The notes under the pieces were generated by a model. It worked only from the letters and a program-made list of their open reading frames with translations, searched no databases and was not told the origin of the DNA. This document shows, piece by piece, positions 18,290-26,993 of a stretch of DNA of 64,000 nt. The position numbers were made by a program, and so were the translations under genes. The first letter of the stretch is position 1. Every line of letters begins with the position of its first letter. The stretch spans positions 1 through 64,000 of the forward strand of contig JAFQQY010000002.1 of NCBI GenBank assembly GCA_017410365.1, in the 5' to 3' direction. Source of the DNA: Prevotella sp. GTDB taxonomy: Bacteria > Bacteroidota > Bacteroidia > Bacteroidales > Bacteroidaceae.

Positions 18290-19795
18290 ATGAAAAAAAT
18301 ATCACATATTATCACAGTTATGATTGCCGCACTTACGCTTGCAGCCTGCAACAATGCTAAAGTGCCGGACGATTACAGCAAGTCAGAAACACAACCTGCC
18401 ATCTATCCTGATTATGCTGGCACAACCATACCGGTAAACATCGCACCGCTATGTTTCATATATACAGGTGAGGCGACGGATATGGTAACGCAGATTACAT
18501 ATCAGGACACGGAGATTTTGTGCAGCGGCATCAAGGCTGTTCCCGACACCGACGAGTGGAAAGAACTGCTCGAAAAGGCAAAAGGAGCAAAGATTGACGT
18601 TACCGTCTATACCGAGAACAATGGCAAATGGACTCAGCACAAACCGTTCTCGATTGACATTTCGCCCGACTCCATCAATCCGTATATCAGCTACCGACTG
18701 ATTCCGCCTTCATACGTTACATACGAGAAACTGACCATCAACCAAAGATGTCTGGAGAATTTCGATGAATCGGTTATCTACGACAATATGCTTTGCAGCA
18801 GCGAAGGTAAGGAGCAGTGCATCAACTGCCACAGTTACCAGAACTACAACCCCAACAAGATGCAGTTCCATGCCCGCCAGCAGAATGGAGGTACCATAAT
18901 TGCCATGGACGGCAAGGTAAGGAAGATAAACATGAAACACGACTCTCTGCTCAGTGCTGGTGTATATCCGGCTTGGCATCCGCACCTCAACCTTATAGCC
19001 TACTCCACCAATCACACCATGCAGAACTTCCATACGAGAGACAAGAATAAGGTTGAGGTGTTCGACACTGACAGCGATGTTATTCTCTTTGACACAGAGA
19101 ACAACACAGTCATGCCTGTCAGCCGCCTCAAAGACGAAATGGAATCGTTTCCGTCATGGTCACCTGACGGCAAATGGCTTTATTATTGCAGCGCGAAAAT
19201 CGAGTTCAGCGACTCCATCGGCAAGGAATACGATGCCAACACAAGATACAAAGACATCAAATACAGCATCTATAGAAAGGCTTTCAACGAAAAGGATATG
19301 ACTTTCGGCGAGGCGGAACTGATATGGGATGCTACTGCCAACAACAAGAGTGCCACCCTGCCTCGCATCTCGCCATGCGGCAACTTTCTCGTATATGCAC
19401 AAGGTGCATACGGTTGTTTCCATGTGTGGCACAATGATGCCGACCTATACATAATGGATCTGCGAACAATGGAGAGCAAGCCGATGACAGGCCTCAACTC
19501 CAATAGAAGCGAGAGTTATCATTCATGGTCAAGCAACGGCAGATGGATGATATTCAATTCGCGCCGCAACGACGGCAACTACACACGTCCTTTCATCGCA
19601 CACATCGACAGCAACGGCAATGCTTCCAAACCATTCGAACTGCCACAGGCAGACCCCGAACTGCACAAAATCATGACCCTTAGCTACAATGTGGTGGAGT
19701 TCATGAACGGACCAGTTGAAATAAGTCCACGCGACTTCGCCAGCACACTGAAGGGTTCGGAGGGAGAGAAGGTAACGATGGGCGTTGAACGATGA
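18290..19795 (+). CDS. TolB-like propeller lipoprotein with CxxCH motif
   Basis: A 501-residue lipoprotein (lipobox LAAC near residue 20). A CINCH sequence at residues 177-181, followed by HSYQNYNPNKMQFHAR, matches a c-type haem attachment site. After it come several WD40-like/PD40 blades: FPSWSPDGKWLYY, LPRISPCGNFLVYA and YHSWSSNGRWMIFNSRR. In Bacteroidetes such proteins are often labelled 'cytochrome c biosynthesis' or TolB-like. It starts 4 bp after the DUF6057 stop. Haem binding would require export and a cytochrome c maturation system, which is not in the window. Lipoprotein and propeller calls are firm; haem attachment is inference. Confidence 0.75.
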   Translation: MKKISHIITVMIAALTLAACNNAKVPDDYSKSETQPAIYPDYAGTTIPVNIAPLCFIYTGEATDMVTQITYQDTEILCSGIKAVPDTDEWKELLEKAKGAKIDVTVYTENNGKWTQHKPFSIDISPDSINPYISYRLIPPSYVTYEKLTINQRCLENFDESVIYDNMLCSSEGKEQCINCHSYQNYNPNKMQFHARQQNGGTIIAMDGKVRKINMKHDSLLSAGVYPAWHPHLNLIAYSTNHTMQNFHTRDKNKVEVFDTDSDVILFDTENNTVMPVSRLKDEMESFPSWSPDGKWLYYCSAKIEFSDSIGKEYDANTRYKDIKYSIYRKAFNEKDMTFGEAELIWDATANNKSATLPRISPCGNFLVYAQGAYGCFHVWHNDADLYIMDLRTMESKPMTGLNSNRSESYHSWSSNGRWMIFNSRRNDGNYTRPFIAHIDSNGNASKPFELPQADPELHKIMTLSYNVVEFMNGPVEISPRDFASTLKGSEGEKVTMGVER

Positions 19796-19825
19796 GAGAT
19801 GAGGGATGAGAGATGAGAGATGAAA
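19791..19825. repeat. 7-bp microsatellite GATGAGA across a stop codon
   Basis: Five GATGAGA-type units begin inside the last codons of the TolB-like gene; the stop TGA (19793-19795) is part of the first unit. Confidence 0.85.
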
Positions 19826-19840
19826 GTTTAATAGCAATTA

Positions 19841-19915
19841 ACTCGTCAACTCGTTTACTTGTCAACTCGTCAACTTATCAACTTGTCAACTCGTCAACTC
19901 GTCAACTTGTCAACT
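19841..19915. repeat. 8-bp microsatellite ACTCGTCA (nine units)
   Basis: Nine consecutive octamers of ACTCGTCA/ACTTGTCA/ACTCGTTT type lie between the TolB-like gene and mtnN. The same octamer in inverse orientation (AGTTGACG) occurs at 34896-34931 and singly near 33487. Confidence 0.9.
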
Positions 19916-19928
19916 AAAAAGAAACTAT

Positions 19929-20612
19929 ATGAAAATAGGAATAATCATAGCGATGGACAAAGAGTTCCTGCGCATTAAAGCACTACTCGCCGACACTGAA
20001 GAAACCGTGCGTAACGGACGGGTATATGTAACGGGCAACATGGGAGACAATACTCTCATCATGCACCAATGCGGCATCGGAAAGGTGAACGCAGCCATCG
20101 GAGCAACCGACATGATTAATGCGTTTGCACCTGATGTGGTAATATCAACAGGTGTGGCAGGCGGTGCCGATACCAATCTGAACGTACAGGAGGTAGTGGC
20201 AAGCACACAGACCTGCTACCACGACGCATATTGCGGTACGGAAGTGGAATACGGACAGATTCTCGGACTCCCGGCACGCTTCGACTCTGACACCACTCTC
20301 ATAGAAAAGGCTATGAGTGTAGATTGCGGAACAAAGATAAACAAGGGACTGATTGTCACTGGCGACTGGTTTGTTGACTCAAGAGAAAAAATGAGTTCCA
20401 TCATCGCCAACTTCCCCGATGCCATGGCTGTTGACATGGAATCGGCTGCCATCGCCCACGTCTGTCATCAGTACCAGGTGCCCTTCATCAGTTTCCGAAT
20501 CATCAGCGACATTCCGCTGAAGGACAACAAGGCGCAACAGTACTTCGACTTCTGGGAAAAGATTTCCGACAACTCGTTCAACGTAACTAAGAGTTTTTTG
20601 GAGAAATTATGA
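19929..20612 (+). CDS. mtnN: 5'-methylthioadenosine/S-adenosylhomocysteine nucleosidase
   Basis: A 227-residue MTA/SAH nucleosidase (Pfs). The N-terminus MKIGIIIAMDKEF places the catalytic base at Glu12. STGVAGGADTNLNVQEVV, AVDMESAAIAHVC (substrate-binding Met-Glu) and RIISDIPLKDN (the catalytic Asp) are all present. It hydrolyses SAH to S-ribosylhomocysteine and adenine in the cytoplasm. Its stop overlaps the luxS start by four bases, so the product can pass directly to LuxS. Confidence 0.96.
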   Translation: MKIGIIIAMDKEFLRIKALLADTEETVRNGRVYVTGNMGDNTLIMHQCGIGKVNAAIGATDMINAFAPDVVISTGVAGGADTNLNVQEVVASTQTCYHDAYCGTEVEYGQILGLPARFDSDTTLIEKAMSVDCGTKINKGLIVTGDWFVDSREKMSSIIANFPDAMAVDMESAAIAHVCHQYQVPFISFRIISDIPLKDNKAQQYFDFWEKISDNSFNVTKSFLEKL

Positions 20613-21085
20613 AAAAAATACCAAGTTTCACTATCGACCACGACAAACTGCTTCGTGGCATCTATGTGTCGCGCAAGGATAGCGTTGGCGACGACACCGT
20701 TACCACCTTCGACATCAGAATGAAAGAACCTAACCGCGAACCGGCTCTGCATCAGGGTGCGCTCCATACCATTGAGCATCTGGCTGCTACGTTTCTCCGA
20801 AACGACGAGGAGTGGCAGGACCGCATTGTGTATTGGGGGCCGATGGGATGTCTTACCGGTAACTACTTGCTGGTAAAGGGCGACCTTGAGAGCAAGGATA
20901 TTGTTGACCTCATGAAGCGCACTTTCCGCTTCATTGCCAACTACGATGGCGATATTCCCGGCGCTGCACCGAAAGACTGCGGCAACTACCTGCTGCAAGA
21001 CCTCCCTATGGCACGCTACGAAGCAAAGAAATACCTGACCGAAGTGCTTGAGGTAATCAAAGAAGAGAATCTTATTTATCCGTAA
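20609..21085 (+). CDS. luxS: S-ribosylhomocysteine lyase LuxS
   Basis: A 158-residue LuxS with the metal-binding HTIEH motif (about residues 53-57) and the CGNYLLQDL segment carrying both the conserved cysteine and the third metal region. It cleaves S-ribosylhomocysteine to homocysteine and DPD, the precursor of AI-2. With mtnN it forms a complete two-step SAH recycling operon. Whether AI-2 signalling occurs cannot be told; no AI-2 receptor is visible. Confidence 0.97.
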   Translation: MKKIPSFTIDHDKLLRGIYVSRKDSVGDDTVTTFDIRMKEPNREPALHQGALHTIEHLAATFLRNDEEWQDRIVYWGPMGCLTGNYLLVKGDLESKDIVDLMKRTFRFIANYDGDIPGAAPKDCGNYLLQDLPMARYEAKKYLTEVLEVIKEENLIYP

Positions 21086-21182
21086 CTTTTATTGCCTTTT
21101 GCTTATTTCATACAGAGAAATCATTAAAGGCTATTAAGTTCGTTGAAGCTAATGGCATTCGAGAAATAGTCATGTCACTTTT

Positions 21183-21265
21183 TTACACGCACCGTGTAAC
21201 ACTTTTACATGCACTGTGTAATAGTATTACCCGGTGCGTGTAATACCATTACAAGATATTTGTAA
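21183..21265. repeat. 22-bp-period array of TTAC...GTAA palindromes (4 units)
   Basis: Four 17-bp units start at 21183 (TTACACGCACCGTGTAA), 21205 (TTACATGCACTGTGTAA), 21227 (TTACCCGGTGCGTGTAA) and 21249 (TTACAAGATATTTGTAA), with 5-bp linkers CACTT, TAGTA and TACCA. Every unit has TTAC/GTAA ends; the first is a perfect 7-bp-arm palindrome. It lies between convergent luxS and the gene ending at 21285. Confidence 0.92.
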
Positions 21266-21284
21266 AAATCTTGTAATCCCGTAT

Positions 21285-21713
21285 TTACCATTCCGGTTCA
21301 TCCACATACCTATCGAAAACAACACCGTCTGTATATCCATAAGCCTTAAACGTATTGCTTATAAACTCCTGTTCATCTGGTGTAATTGGCAATATCCCAT
21401 TGCGACGCTTATAATATGAGCCATTACCAAAATATGAATTTATTGCATTGCGCAACGGTGCTATATTATTGGCAAGCACATTATCATAAGAATGTTTCAT
21501 GCCATAAGCCATCTTCACAATCTTCTTTTCCTTAAAATACCGGCACGTCTTTCCGCCGAACATATCCGGATTAAGCACTTGCAAAAAGACATCCTTAGAC
21601 TTTCCATATTTTGCAGCCAGACGGCGCAGGCATTGTTCTGAACACTCACAATTGTCATTAATACAGAACAAGTAGTGCTTAGGCAAACTCTTATAAACAA
21701 TATCCTCTTCCAT
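21285..21713 (-). CDS. Small cysteine-containing protein, DUF6078-like
   Basis: A 142-residue cytoplasmic protein without signal peptide. The N-terminus contains HYLFCINDNCECSEQCLRRLAA, a cluster of four cysteines, followed by a later cysteine in GGKTCRYF. This layout (F-x-x-C-x5-C-x-x-A-x-x-C-L-R-x-L-A) matches the Bacteroidales family DUF6078 as I remember it, without a known function. A metal site is possible. It is single, with a -7 box at 21749-21756, in an AT-rich patch between luxS and typA that also holds a GIY-YIG gene. Confidence 0.6.
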   Translation of the reverse strand: MEEDIVYKSLPKHYLFCINDNCECSEQCLRRLAAKYGKSKDVFLQVLNPDMFGGKTCRYFKEKKIVKMAYGMKHSYDNVLANNIAPLRNAINSYFGNGSYYKRRNGILPITPDEQEFISNTFKAYGYTDGVVFDRYVDEPEW

Positions 21714-21748
21714 GTTCCTGTTTCGATTTAAAATTATTAGTATATCTG

Positions 21749-21756
21749 CAAAAGTA
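21749..21756 (-). promoter_or_regulatory. -7 promoter element of the cysteine-containing protein
   Basis: The minus strand reads TACTTTTG, 36 bp upstream of the start at 21713. Confidence 0.5.
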
Positions 21757-21916
21757 ATTGATTTTCTTTGATTATAAAAGGATATCGGATAATATTTTGC
21801 AATAAGACAATACTATCTTTTCAATAGTAGGTATCTCATTATTTACATTTTAATGTAGGAGGTCTTGATGATAATATAAATATTACAAAACATTAGTTTA
21901 ATTAAAATAATTATAT

Positions 21917-21924
21917 TATCTTTG
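21917..21924 (+). promoter_or_regulatory. -7 promoter element of the GIY-YIG gene
   Basis: TATCTTTG matches TAnnTTTG, 50 bp upstream of the ATG at 21974. Confidence 0.55.
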
Positions 21925-21973
21925 TAGATAGAGACACATTAAGAATGTTTATAAATAATTTCATTTACACAAG

Positions 21974-22462
21974 ATGAAAAAATACATCAAAGCTTTTATG
22001 CCTGATTTCAGACCTATTCAAGGTTCCGATGTGAGTTTTGACCTTCTTGACTTTCAAGACAAAGATTTTAGGAATGAATTTTGTCTTGAAGAAGGCGAAT
22101 CAGGTATTTATATTATTTCAGCAACAGATGGAACAAAATATACATATCCCAATGGCAAGACTAGTCCGATTCTATATATAGGCAAGTCTGATAACCTTAT
22201 AAGAAGACTACGTGACGAACATTATTACAAAGGGCTCAAAAGACTATTAGATGATCCTGATTATGGAATAGCCGAAAATATTCAAATAAGTCCATTATAC
22301 CAATATATGTACTACAACGGAAGCCATATAGATGTGTTTAAATGCAGAGGGAATCAAAGTTCAAAAAATCTGGAGTCCCTATTCCTGAATCAATTTTATC
22401 AAAAGTATAGGGCACTTCCTGTGGCCAATGGAGCACGCTCTTACGAGATTGAAATGGAATAG
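21974..22462 (+). CDS. GIY-YIG domain protein
   Basis: A 162-residue stand-alone protein. GIY lies at residues 44-46 and YIG at 68-70, followed by the conserved arginines of DNLIRRLRDEH and a probable catalytic glutamate in NLESLFLNQFYQKY (about residue 133). These are the hallmarks of GIY-YIG nucleases. No extra DNA-recognition domain is present, so the partner or target is unknown. AT-rich composition and its isolated position suggest acquisition by transfer. A homing role is unlikely because no intron or intein is nearby. Confidence 0.8.
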   Translation: MKKYIKAFMPDFRPIQGSDVSFDLLDFQDKDFRNEFCLEEGESGIYIISATDGTKYTYPNGKTSPILYIGKSDNLIRRLRDEHYYKGLKRLLDDPDYGIAENIQISPLYQYMYYNGSHIDVFKCRGNQSSKNLESLFLNQFYQKYRALPVANGARSYEIEME

Positions 22463-22557
22463 ACAGTATTTGTTCTTAATTAATGAGCAAGAAGTAATAC
22501 TATATTCTGTTTATAATAAATCAAGAACTATAAGACTTAATTAATCTATACAAAAAA

Positions 22558-22625
22558 CACGAATTACGCTAATTTAACTAATTATATAATAGAATATAAA
22601 TTAGAGTAATTAGCGTAATTCGTGG
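22558..22625. repeat. Inverted repeat CACGAATTACGCTAAT
   Basis: CACGAATTACGCTAAT at 22558-22573 is exactly inverted at 22609-22624, with a 35-bp AT-rich loop. It lies between convergent GIY-YIG and typA genes and could terminate transcription from both sides. The same element with a different loop is at 48786-48850. Confidence 0.9.
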
Positions 22626-22656
22626 TTGAATAGAGAGTTATATGTAGTGTTTACTC

Positions 22657-24459
22657 TTACTCCTTACTTGCCTTCTTGCGCTCGTTATGATCGAGTATTA
22701 TCTTGCGCATGCGCATACTTTTCGGCGTAACCTCAACAAACTCGTCGGCCTTGATGTATTCGAGAGCTTCTTCAAGCGAGAGGACTGTTCTCGGCACGAT
22801 GCGAGCCTTGTCGTCGCTACCGCTGGCGCGGGTATTGGTGAGTTGCTTTGCCTTTGCCACGTTGATAACAAGGTCGTTGTCATGAACATGCTCGCCTACG
22901 ACCTCACCCAGATAAACCTCATCGCCCGGATCAATGAAGAACTTTCCACGATCCTGCAACTTATCTATAGAATAAGCAAAGGCGGTTCCCGTCTCCAAGG
23001 CAATCATACTGCCATTAACACGGCGAACTATATCACCCTTATATGGTTGGTACTCTTTGAAGCGGTGAGCCATGATGGCCTCACCTTGACTGGCTGTCAA
23101 TACGTTGGTACGCAGACCTATGATGCCACGAGAAGGCACGTCAAATTCTATGTTCACACGCTCGCCCTGACTTTCCATAGATGTCATATCACCCTTTCGA
23201 CGAGTAACCATATCTATCATCTTTGAAGCAAACTCCTCCGGAACATTGATTGTCAGTTCCTCGATTGGTTCACACTTCACGCCGTTTATCTCCTTATAGA
23301 TAACCTGTGGCTGACCCACCTGCAACTCATAGCCCTCACGACGCATGGTCTCGATAAGCACACTGAGGTGGAGAACGCCACGGCCACTGACAATCCATTT
23401 GTCGGTATTATCCTCAAACTGCTCTACACGCAATGCCAGGTTCTTCTCCAGTTCCTTCTGCAGACGGTCGTTGATATGACGGCTTGTAACGTACTTACCC
23501 TCCTTGCCGAAGAAAGGTGAGTCGTTGATGGTGAAGAGCATCGACATTGTTGGCTCGTCTATTGCTATCGGCGGCAGCGGTTCAGGATTCTCAAAGTCGC
23601 AGATGGTATCGCCAATCTCAAACTTCTCCAGTCCTATGATGGCGCAGATATCTCCGCTCTGCACTTCCTTTGTCTTCAAATGTCCCATGCCCTCAAAAGT
23701 ATGCAGTTCCTTTATGCGTGTCTTCTCCTGTTTGCCGTCACGATGGGTTATGGTGATGTTCATTCCTTCATGAAGAGTACCGCGATGAACACGCCCCACG
23801 GCGATACGACCTGTATAACTTGAATAGTCGAGCGAAGTGATGAGCATCTGCGGTGTACCCTCTATGACACGAGGAGCCGGTATCACCTCTACAATCTTGT
23901 CAAGCAGATAAGTAAGGTCTGTGGTTGGTTTGCTATAGTCCTCACCCATCCATCCGTTCTTTGCCGAACCATAAACAACAGGAAAATCGAGTTGGTCTTC
24001 TGTTGCATTGAGCGAGAACATGAGGTCGAACACCATTTCATAAACCTCCTCAGGACGACAGTTAGGTTTGTCAACCTTGTTGACTACAACAATCGGTTTC
24101 AAACCAATCTGCAAAGCCTTCTGCAATACGAATCGCGTCTGCGGCATCGGACCCTCAAAAGCGTCAACGAGCAAGATACAGCCGTCTGCCATATTGAGCA
24201 CACGCTCCACCTCACCGCCGAAGTCAGAGTGTCCCGGAGTATCAATAATGTTTATCTTTGTTCCTTTCCAGTTGATGGAAACATTTTTAGAAAGAATCGT
24301 TATCCCTCGCTCACGCTCCAAATCGTTGGCATCAAGCACCTCACCACTAAGGTTCTGACCTTCACGAAAAAGATTGCCCGCCAGCATCATCTTATCTACC
24401 AGTGTTGTCTTGCCATGGTCAACGTGAGCAATAATTGCAATATTCCTAATGTCTTGCAT
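22657..24459 (-). CDS. typA: Ribosome-associated GTPase TypA/BipA
   Basis: A full-length 600-residue translational GTPase. G1 [12 protein letters not shown] (residues 11-22), the G3 motif [14 protein letters not shown] and G4 NKVD are intact, as are the EF-G-like domains and the C-terminal BipA domain ([14 protein letters not shown]). It binds 70S ribosomes and helps large-subunit assembly under stress or cold. It has its own -7 box at 24486-24493 and is separated from rpsO by that gene's terminator. Confidence 0.97.
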   Translation of the reverse strand: MQDIRNIAIIAHVDHGKTTLVDKMMLAGNLFREGQNLSGEVLDANDLERERGITILSKNVSINWKGTKINIIDTPGHSDFGGEVERVLNMADGCILLVDAFEGPMPQTRFVLQKALQIGLKPIVVVNKVDKPNCRPEEVYEMVFDLMFSLNATEDQLDFPVVYGSAKNGWMGEDYSKPTTDLTYLLDKIVEVIPAPRVIEGTPQMLITSLDYSSYTGRIAVGRVHRGTLHEGMNITITHRDGKQEKTRIKELHTFEGMGHLKTKEVQSGDICAIIGLEKFEIGDTICDFENPEPLPPIAIDEPTMSMLFTINDSPFFGKEGKYVTSRHINDRLQKELEKNLALRVEQFEDNTDKWIVSGRGVLHLSVLIETMRREGYELQVGQPQVIYKEINGVKCEPIEELTINVPEEFASKMIDMVTRRKGDMTSMESQGERVNIEFDVPSRGIIGLRTNVLTASQGEAIMAHRFKEYQPYKGDIVRRVNGSMIALETGTAFAYSIDKLQDRGKFFIDPGDEVYLGEVVGEHVHDNDLVINVAKAKQLTNTRASGSDDKARIVPRTVLSLEEALEYIKADEFVEVTPKSMRMRKIILDHNERKKASKE

Positions 24460-24485
24460 ATTCTCTTACCTTTAAAAAACGGGTG

Positions 24486-24493
24486 CAAAGTTA
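24486..24493 (-). promoter_or_regulatory. -7 promoter element of typA
   Basis: The minus strand reads TAACTTTG, 27 bp upstream of the start at 24459. Confidence 0.65.
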
Positions 24494-24529
24494 CAATAAT
24501 TATTTTATATATCAATGTAATCAGTACTA

Positions 24530-24566
24530 AAAACAAACAAAAAGGGTTGCGCCGTAGCACAACCCC
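24530..24566 (-). terminator. Intrinsic terminator of rpsO
   Basis: On the minus strand the stem GGGTTGTGC/GCGCAACCC is followed by TTTTTGTTTGTTTTT. It lies 30 bp after the rpsO stop. Confidence 0.85.
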
Positions 24567-24595
24567 ATAGTCTTTTAAATCTGTTAAACAGAAAA

Positions 24596-24865
24596 TTACT
24601 TACGCAGACCGAGAGCCTTGACGATAGCACGATAACGATTGATATCGCGGTCATAGAGATACTTCAAAAGAGCGCGGCGCTGACCAACGAGCTTAGTCAG
24701 TGAACGTTCTGTAACGAAGTCCTTGTGATTCTGCTTCAAGTGCTCTGTCAGGTGTGAGATACGATAAGTGAACAATGCAATCTGGCTCTCTGCTGAACCT
24801 GTGTCTGTTGCAGTCTTACCATACTGACCGAAAATTTCCTGCTTTTTAGCTTTGTCTAAGTACAT
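24596..24865 (-). CDS. rpsO: 30S ribosomal protein S15
   Basis: An 89-residue protein of exactly the usual S15 length, with the conserved TGSAESQIALFTYRISHLTEHLKQ region and LVGQRRALLKYLYDRD near the C-terminus. It binds 16S rRNA early in 30S assembly. It is a single gene, with a -7 box at 24974-24981 and a 108-bp leader that is a natural place for S15 autoregulation; no structure was resolved by eye. Confidence 0.97.
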   Translation of the reverse strand: MYLDKAKKQEIFGQYGKTATDTGSAESQIALFTYRISHLTEHLKQNHKDFVTERSLTKLVGQRRALLKYLYDRDINRYRAIVKALGLRK

Positions 24866-24973
24866 AATTTTATTTGATTAATGTGTTAATTATTACATTC
24901 TTCTGACGCATCAAACGCCTTAATCACAACGTTTTGCTTCATCGAATGCATCGGATTTTCCGAAATTCGGCTG

Positions 24974-24981
24974 CAAAGGTA
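24974..24981 (-). promoter_or_regulatory. -7 promoter element of rpsO
   Basis: The minus strand reads TACCTTTG, 109 bp upstream of the start at 24865, giving an unusually long leader. Confidence 0.6.
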
Positions 24982-25029
24982 CAGCTTTTTCTTCATTCCG
25001 ACAAGTTTTTATTTCACTTTTTTGCCTTA

Positions 25030-26526
25030 TTAATACTTCTGGACAACGATATTCACATTTGTCTTTGTGATATTCTTTGAGTTATTAAACTCTTCACCCT
25101 TTTCTGCTATGATATTGATGTTTTCAAGTGTGATGCCATCAATAGGCATTTCTGGCAAACCGTTGAAGGTCATTGCACGACCGGCACCGTTGCACACAAC
25201 GTTGCTGATATTGATGTTGCGGAATATTGGTGTTGTCTCGTCAACAGGCTGTATGTCAACAATATTTGGGTTGTCACCATCTGCTATTGTTTCTGAAACA
25301 GACTTGCCGCCGTAGTACATATTGAATATAAGGGCATCGTTCTTGATCTGGTTCATTGAAATGCCATCGATATAGATGTTCTCAACAATACCGCCACGTC
25401 CGCGCTTGCTCTTGAAACGAAGACCTACGTCTGTACCGAGGAACTGACTGTTCTTAACCATGATATTGCGTACGCCGCCACTCATCTCTGAACCGACAAC
25501 GAAACCGCCATGGCCTGCAAAAACAGTACATCCGTCAACGACAACGTTCTCGCATGGCTTGCCACGACGGCGACCGTCAGCATCCTTACCGCTCTTTATA
25601 CAGATACCGTCGTCTCCTGCATCAAACTTAGAGTTAACTATAAGTGCGTTCTTGCATGACTCTAGGTCGAGAGCATCACCGTTCTGAGCATAAGAAGGAT
25701 TGCGTGCAAGCACATTATCGATGATAATATTCTCGCACATCAGCGGATGAATGTTCCATGCCGGTGAGTTTTGGAAGATCACACCCTGCAAAAGAACGTT
25801 CTTACAGTTTACAAGACTAACCATAACCGGACGGAGGAAGCGTTTCACGCTGTTCCAGTCTTCTTCTGAACGCATGCCTGTAGGCACATTCATATCGGCG
25901 GCATCAGCTCCCTTTGCATATCCCTCAGAAGGATACCACATTTTTGGCGAGTGCATCACGCCACCCTCTCTTGATGTAAACTTAGCCCACTGTGCGTCAG
26001 TAACCTTCTCGCGCTTGAGCGGACGCCAGTACTGACCATTGCCATCTATTACGCCCTCACCTGTAACAGCTATATTCTCTGCACTGTCGGCGCTCAGTGG
26101 CGACTGACAGCGACGTGTGTCAAGACCCTCGAACGAAGTCTTGATCAGCGGATAGAGATTCTCATCTGCAGCGAAAAGGATAATGGCACCCTTCTCCAAA
26201 TGCAGATTGATGTTGCTCTTCAATACTATAGGACCTGTATACCACACACCGCGTGGCACAACCAATTTACCGCCACCCTGTTTTGACAGTTCATCGATAG
26301 CCTTTGCAAATGCGTCGGTGCACAACTGTTGACCATCGCCTACAGCCTCATAGTCACTGAGTGTCACTGCACGGTCTGGGAAAACTGGCGCCTTTACCTC
26401 TGGCATTTCAAACGGCAATCCTTCTGTGTATTTCTTGTAAGGATTATCACCATACTGACTCTTTTCCGTGTTAGTCTGGCATGCTACCATTATCGCAGCC
26501 ATCACAATCATTAATACTTTTCTCAT
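25030..26526 (-). CDS. GH28 polygalacturonase-family lipoprotein
   Basis: A 498-residue lipoprotein (lipobox MVAC at about residue 16). The right-handed beta-helix of glycoside hydrolase family 28 is evident: NSPAWNIHPLMCENI, NGDALDLESCKN, KFDAGDDGICIKSGKD (the catalytic Asp pair), FAGHGGFVVGSEMSGG (catalytic His region) and RFKSKRGRGG. It should cleave galacturonan or rhamnogalacturonan at the cell surface or in the periplasm. It follows folK by 47 bp on the same strand but is functionally separate. The ExuT-like carrier at 6219-7673 could import the products. Confidence 0.92.
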   Translation of the reverse strand: MRKVLMIVMAAIMVACQTNTEKSQYGDNPYKKYTEGLPFEMPEVKAPVFPDRAVTLSDYEAVGDGQQLCTDAFAKAIDELSKQGGGKLVVPRGVWYTGPIVLKSNINLHLEKGAIILFAADENLYPLIKTSFEGLDTRRCQSPLSADSAENIAVTGEGVIDGNGQYWRPLKREKVTDAQWAKFTSREGGVMHSPKMWYPSEGYAKGADAADMNVPTGMRSEEDWNSVKRFLRPVMVSLVNCKNVLLQGVIFQNSPAWNIHPLMCENIIIDNVLARNPSYAQNGDALDLESCKNALIVNSKFDAGDDGICIKSGKDADGRRRGKPCENVVVDGCTVFAGHGGFVVGSEMSGGVRNIMVKNSQFLGTDVGLRFKSKRGRGGIVENIYIDGISMNQIKNDALIFNMYYGGKSVSETIADGDNPNIVDIQPVDETTPIFRNINISNVVCNGAGRAMTFNGLPEMPIDGITLENINIIAEKGEEFNNSKNITKTNVNIVVQKY

Positions 26527-26573
26527 GTTTTTGTTAGAGTTATAGTTTTGTTATTTAATTAGTTCAAAGATTT

Positions 26574-26993
26574 TTACTTACTATCCATTATTTCCTTTAA
26601 TGGCTTCATCACAAATTCGCGCTCTTCCATCAGTGGATGCGGAATCTTCAGGTCGGGTTCATCTACCACATAATCGTCATACAGCAGTATATCGATGTCT
26701 ATCATGCGGTCGTGATACTCGCCATTTACTGTTTTCGACGTTCTTCCCAACTGTCTTTCTATGCTTTGCGTGTGCTCAAGCACCTGACGCGGAGTAAGTA
26801 TAGTCTGGCAGCACACAACAGCATTAACAAAGTTGTTGTCCGAGCAGAAACCCCAAGGTTCGGTTGTATGGAGAGCCGACTGGCTAATAATATAGCCTAT
26901 CTGCTCTCCTATCCTTTTAATTGCTTCTCTTATGGTCTGTTCCTTATCGCCCAGATTGGCGCCCAGACCGAGATACACATTGTGCTTAGTCAT
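26574..26993 (-). CDS. folK: HPPK, folate pathway pyrophosphokinase
   Basis: A 139-residue 6-hydroxymethyl-7,8-dihydropterin pyrophosphokinase. [16 protein letters not shown] at the N-terminus, [16 protein letters not shown] and the ATP/Mg motif [14 protein letters not shown], followed by [16 protein letters not shown], cover the family signatures. It overlaps queA by 8 bp as the last housekeeping gene of the ftsX-uppP-truB-queA run. FolE is encoded elsewhere in the window. Confidence 0.95.
   Translation of the reverse strand: MTKHNVYLGLGANLGDKEQTIREAIKRIGEQIGYIISQSALHTTEPWGFCSDNNFVNAVVCCQTILTPRQVLEHTQSIERQLGRTSKTVNGEYHDRMIDIDILLYDDYVVDEPDLKIPHPLMEEREFVMKPLKEIMDSK

Larger units (their letters stand above)
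21714..21973. other. AT-rich divergent intergenic region
   Basis: It holds the -7 boxes for both flanking genes and an imperfect hairpin around 21811-21833 (ATACTAT / ATAGTAGGTAT arms). Nothing else was recognised. Confidence 0.55.

Noticed and set aside
6219-26526. Pectin utilisation locus made of the MFS carrier and the GH28 enzyme
   Set aside because: The two genes are 17 kb apart with housekeeping genes between them and no SusC/D pair; only a functional link can be suggested.
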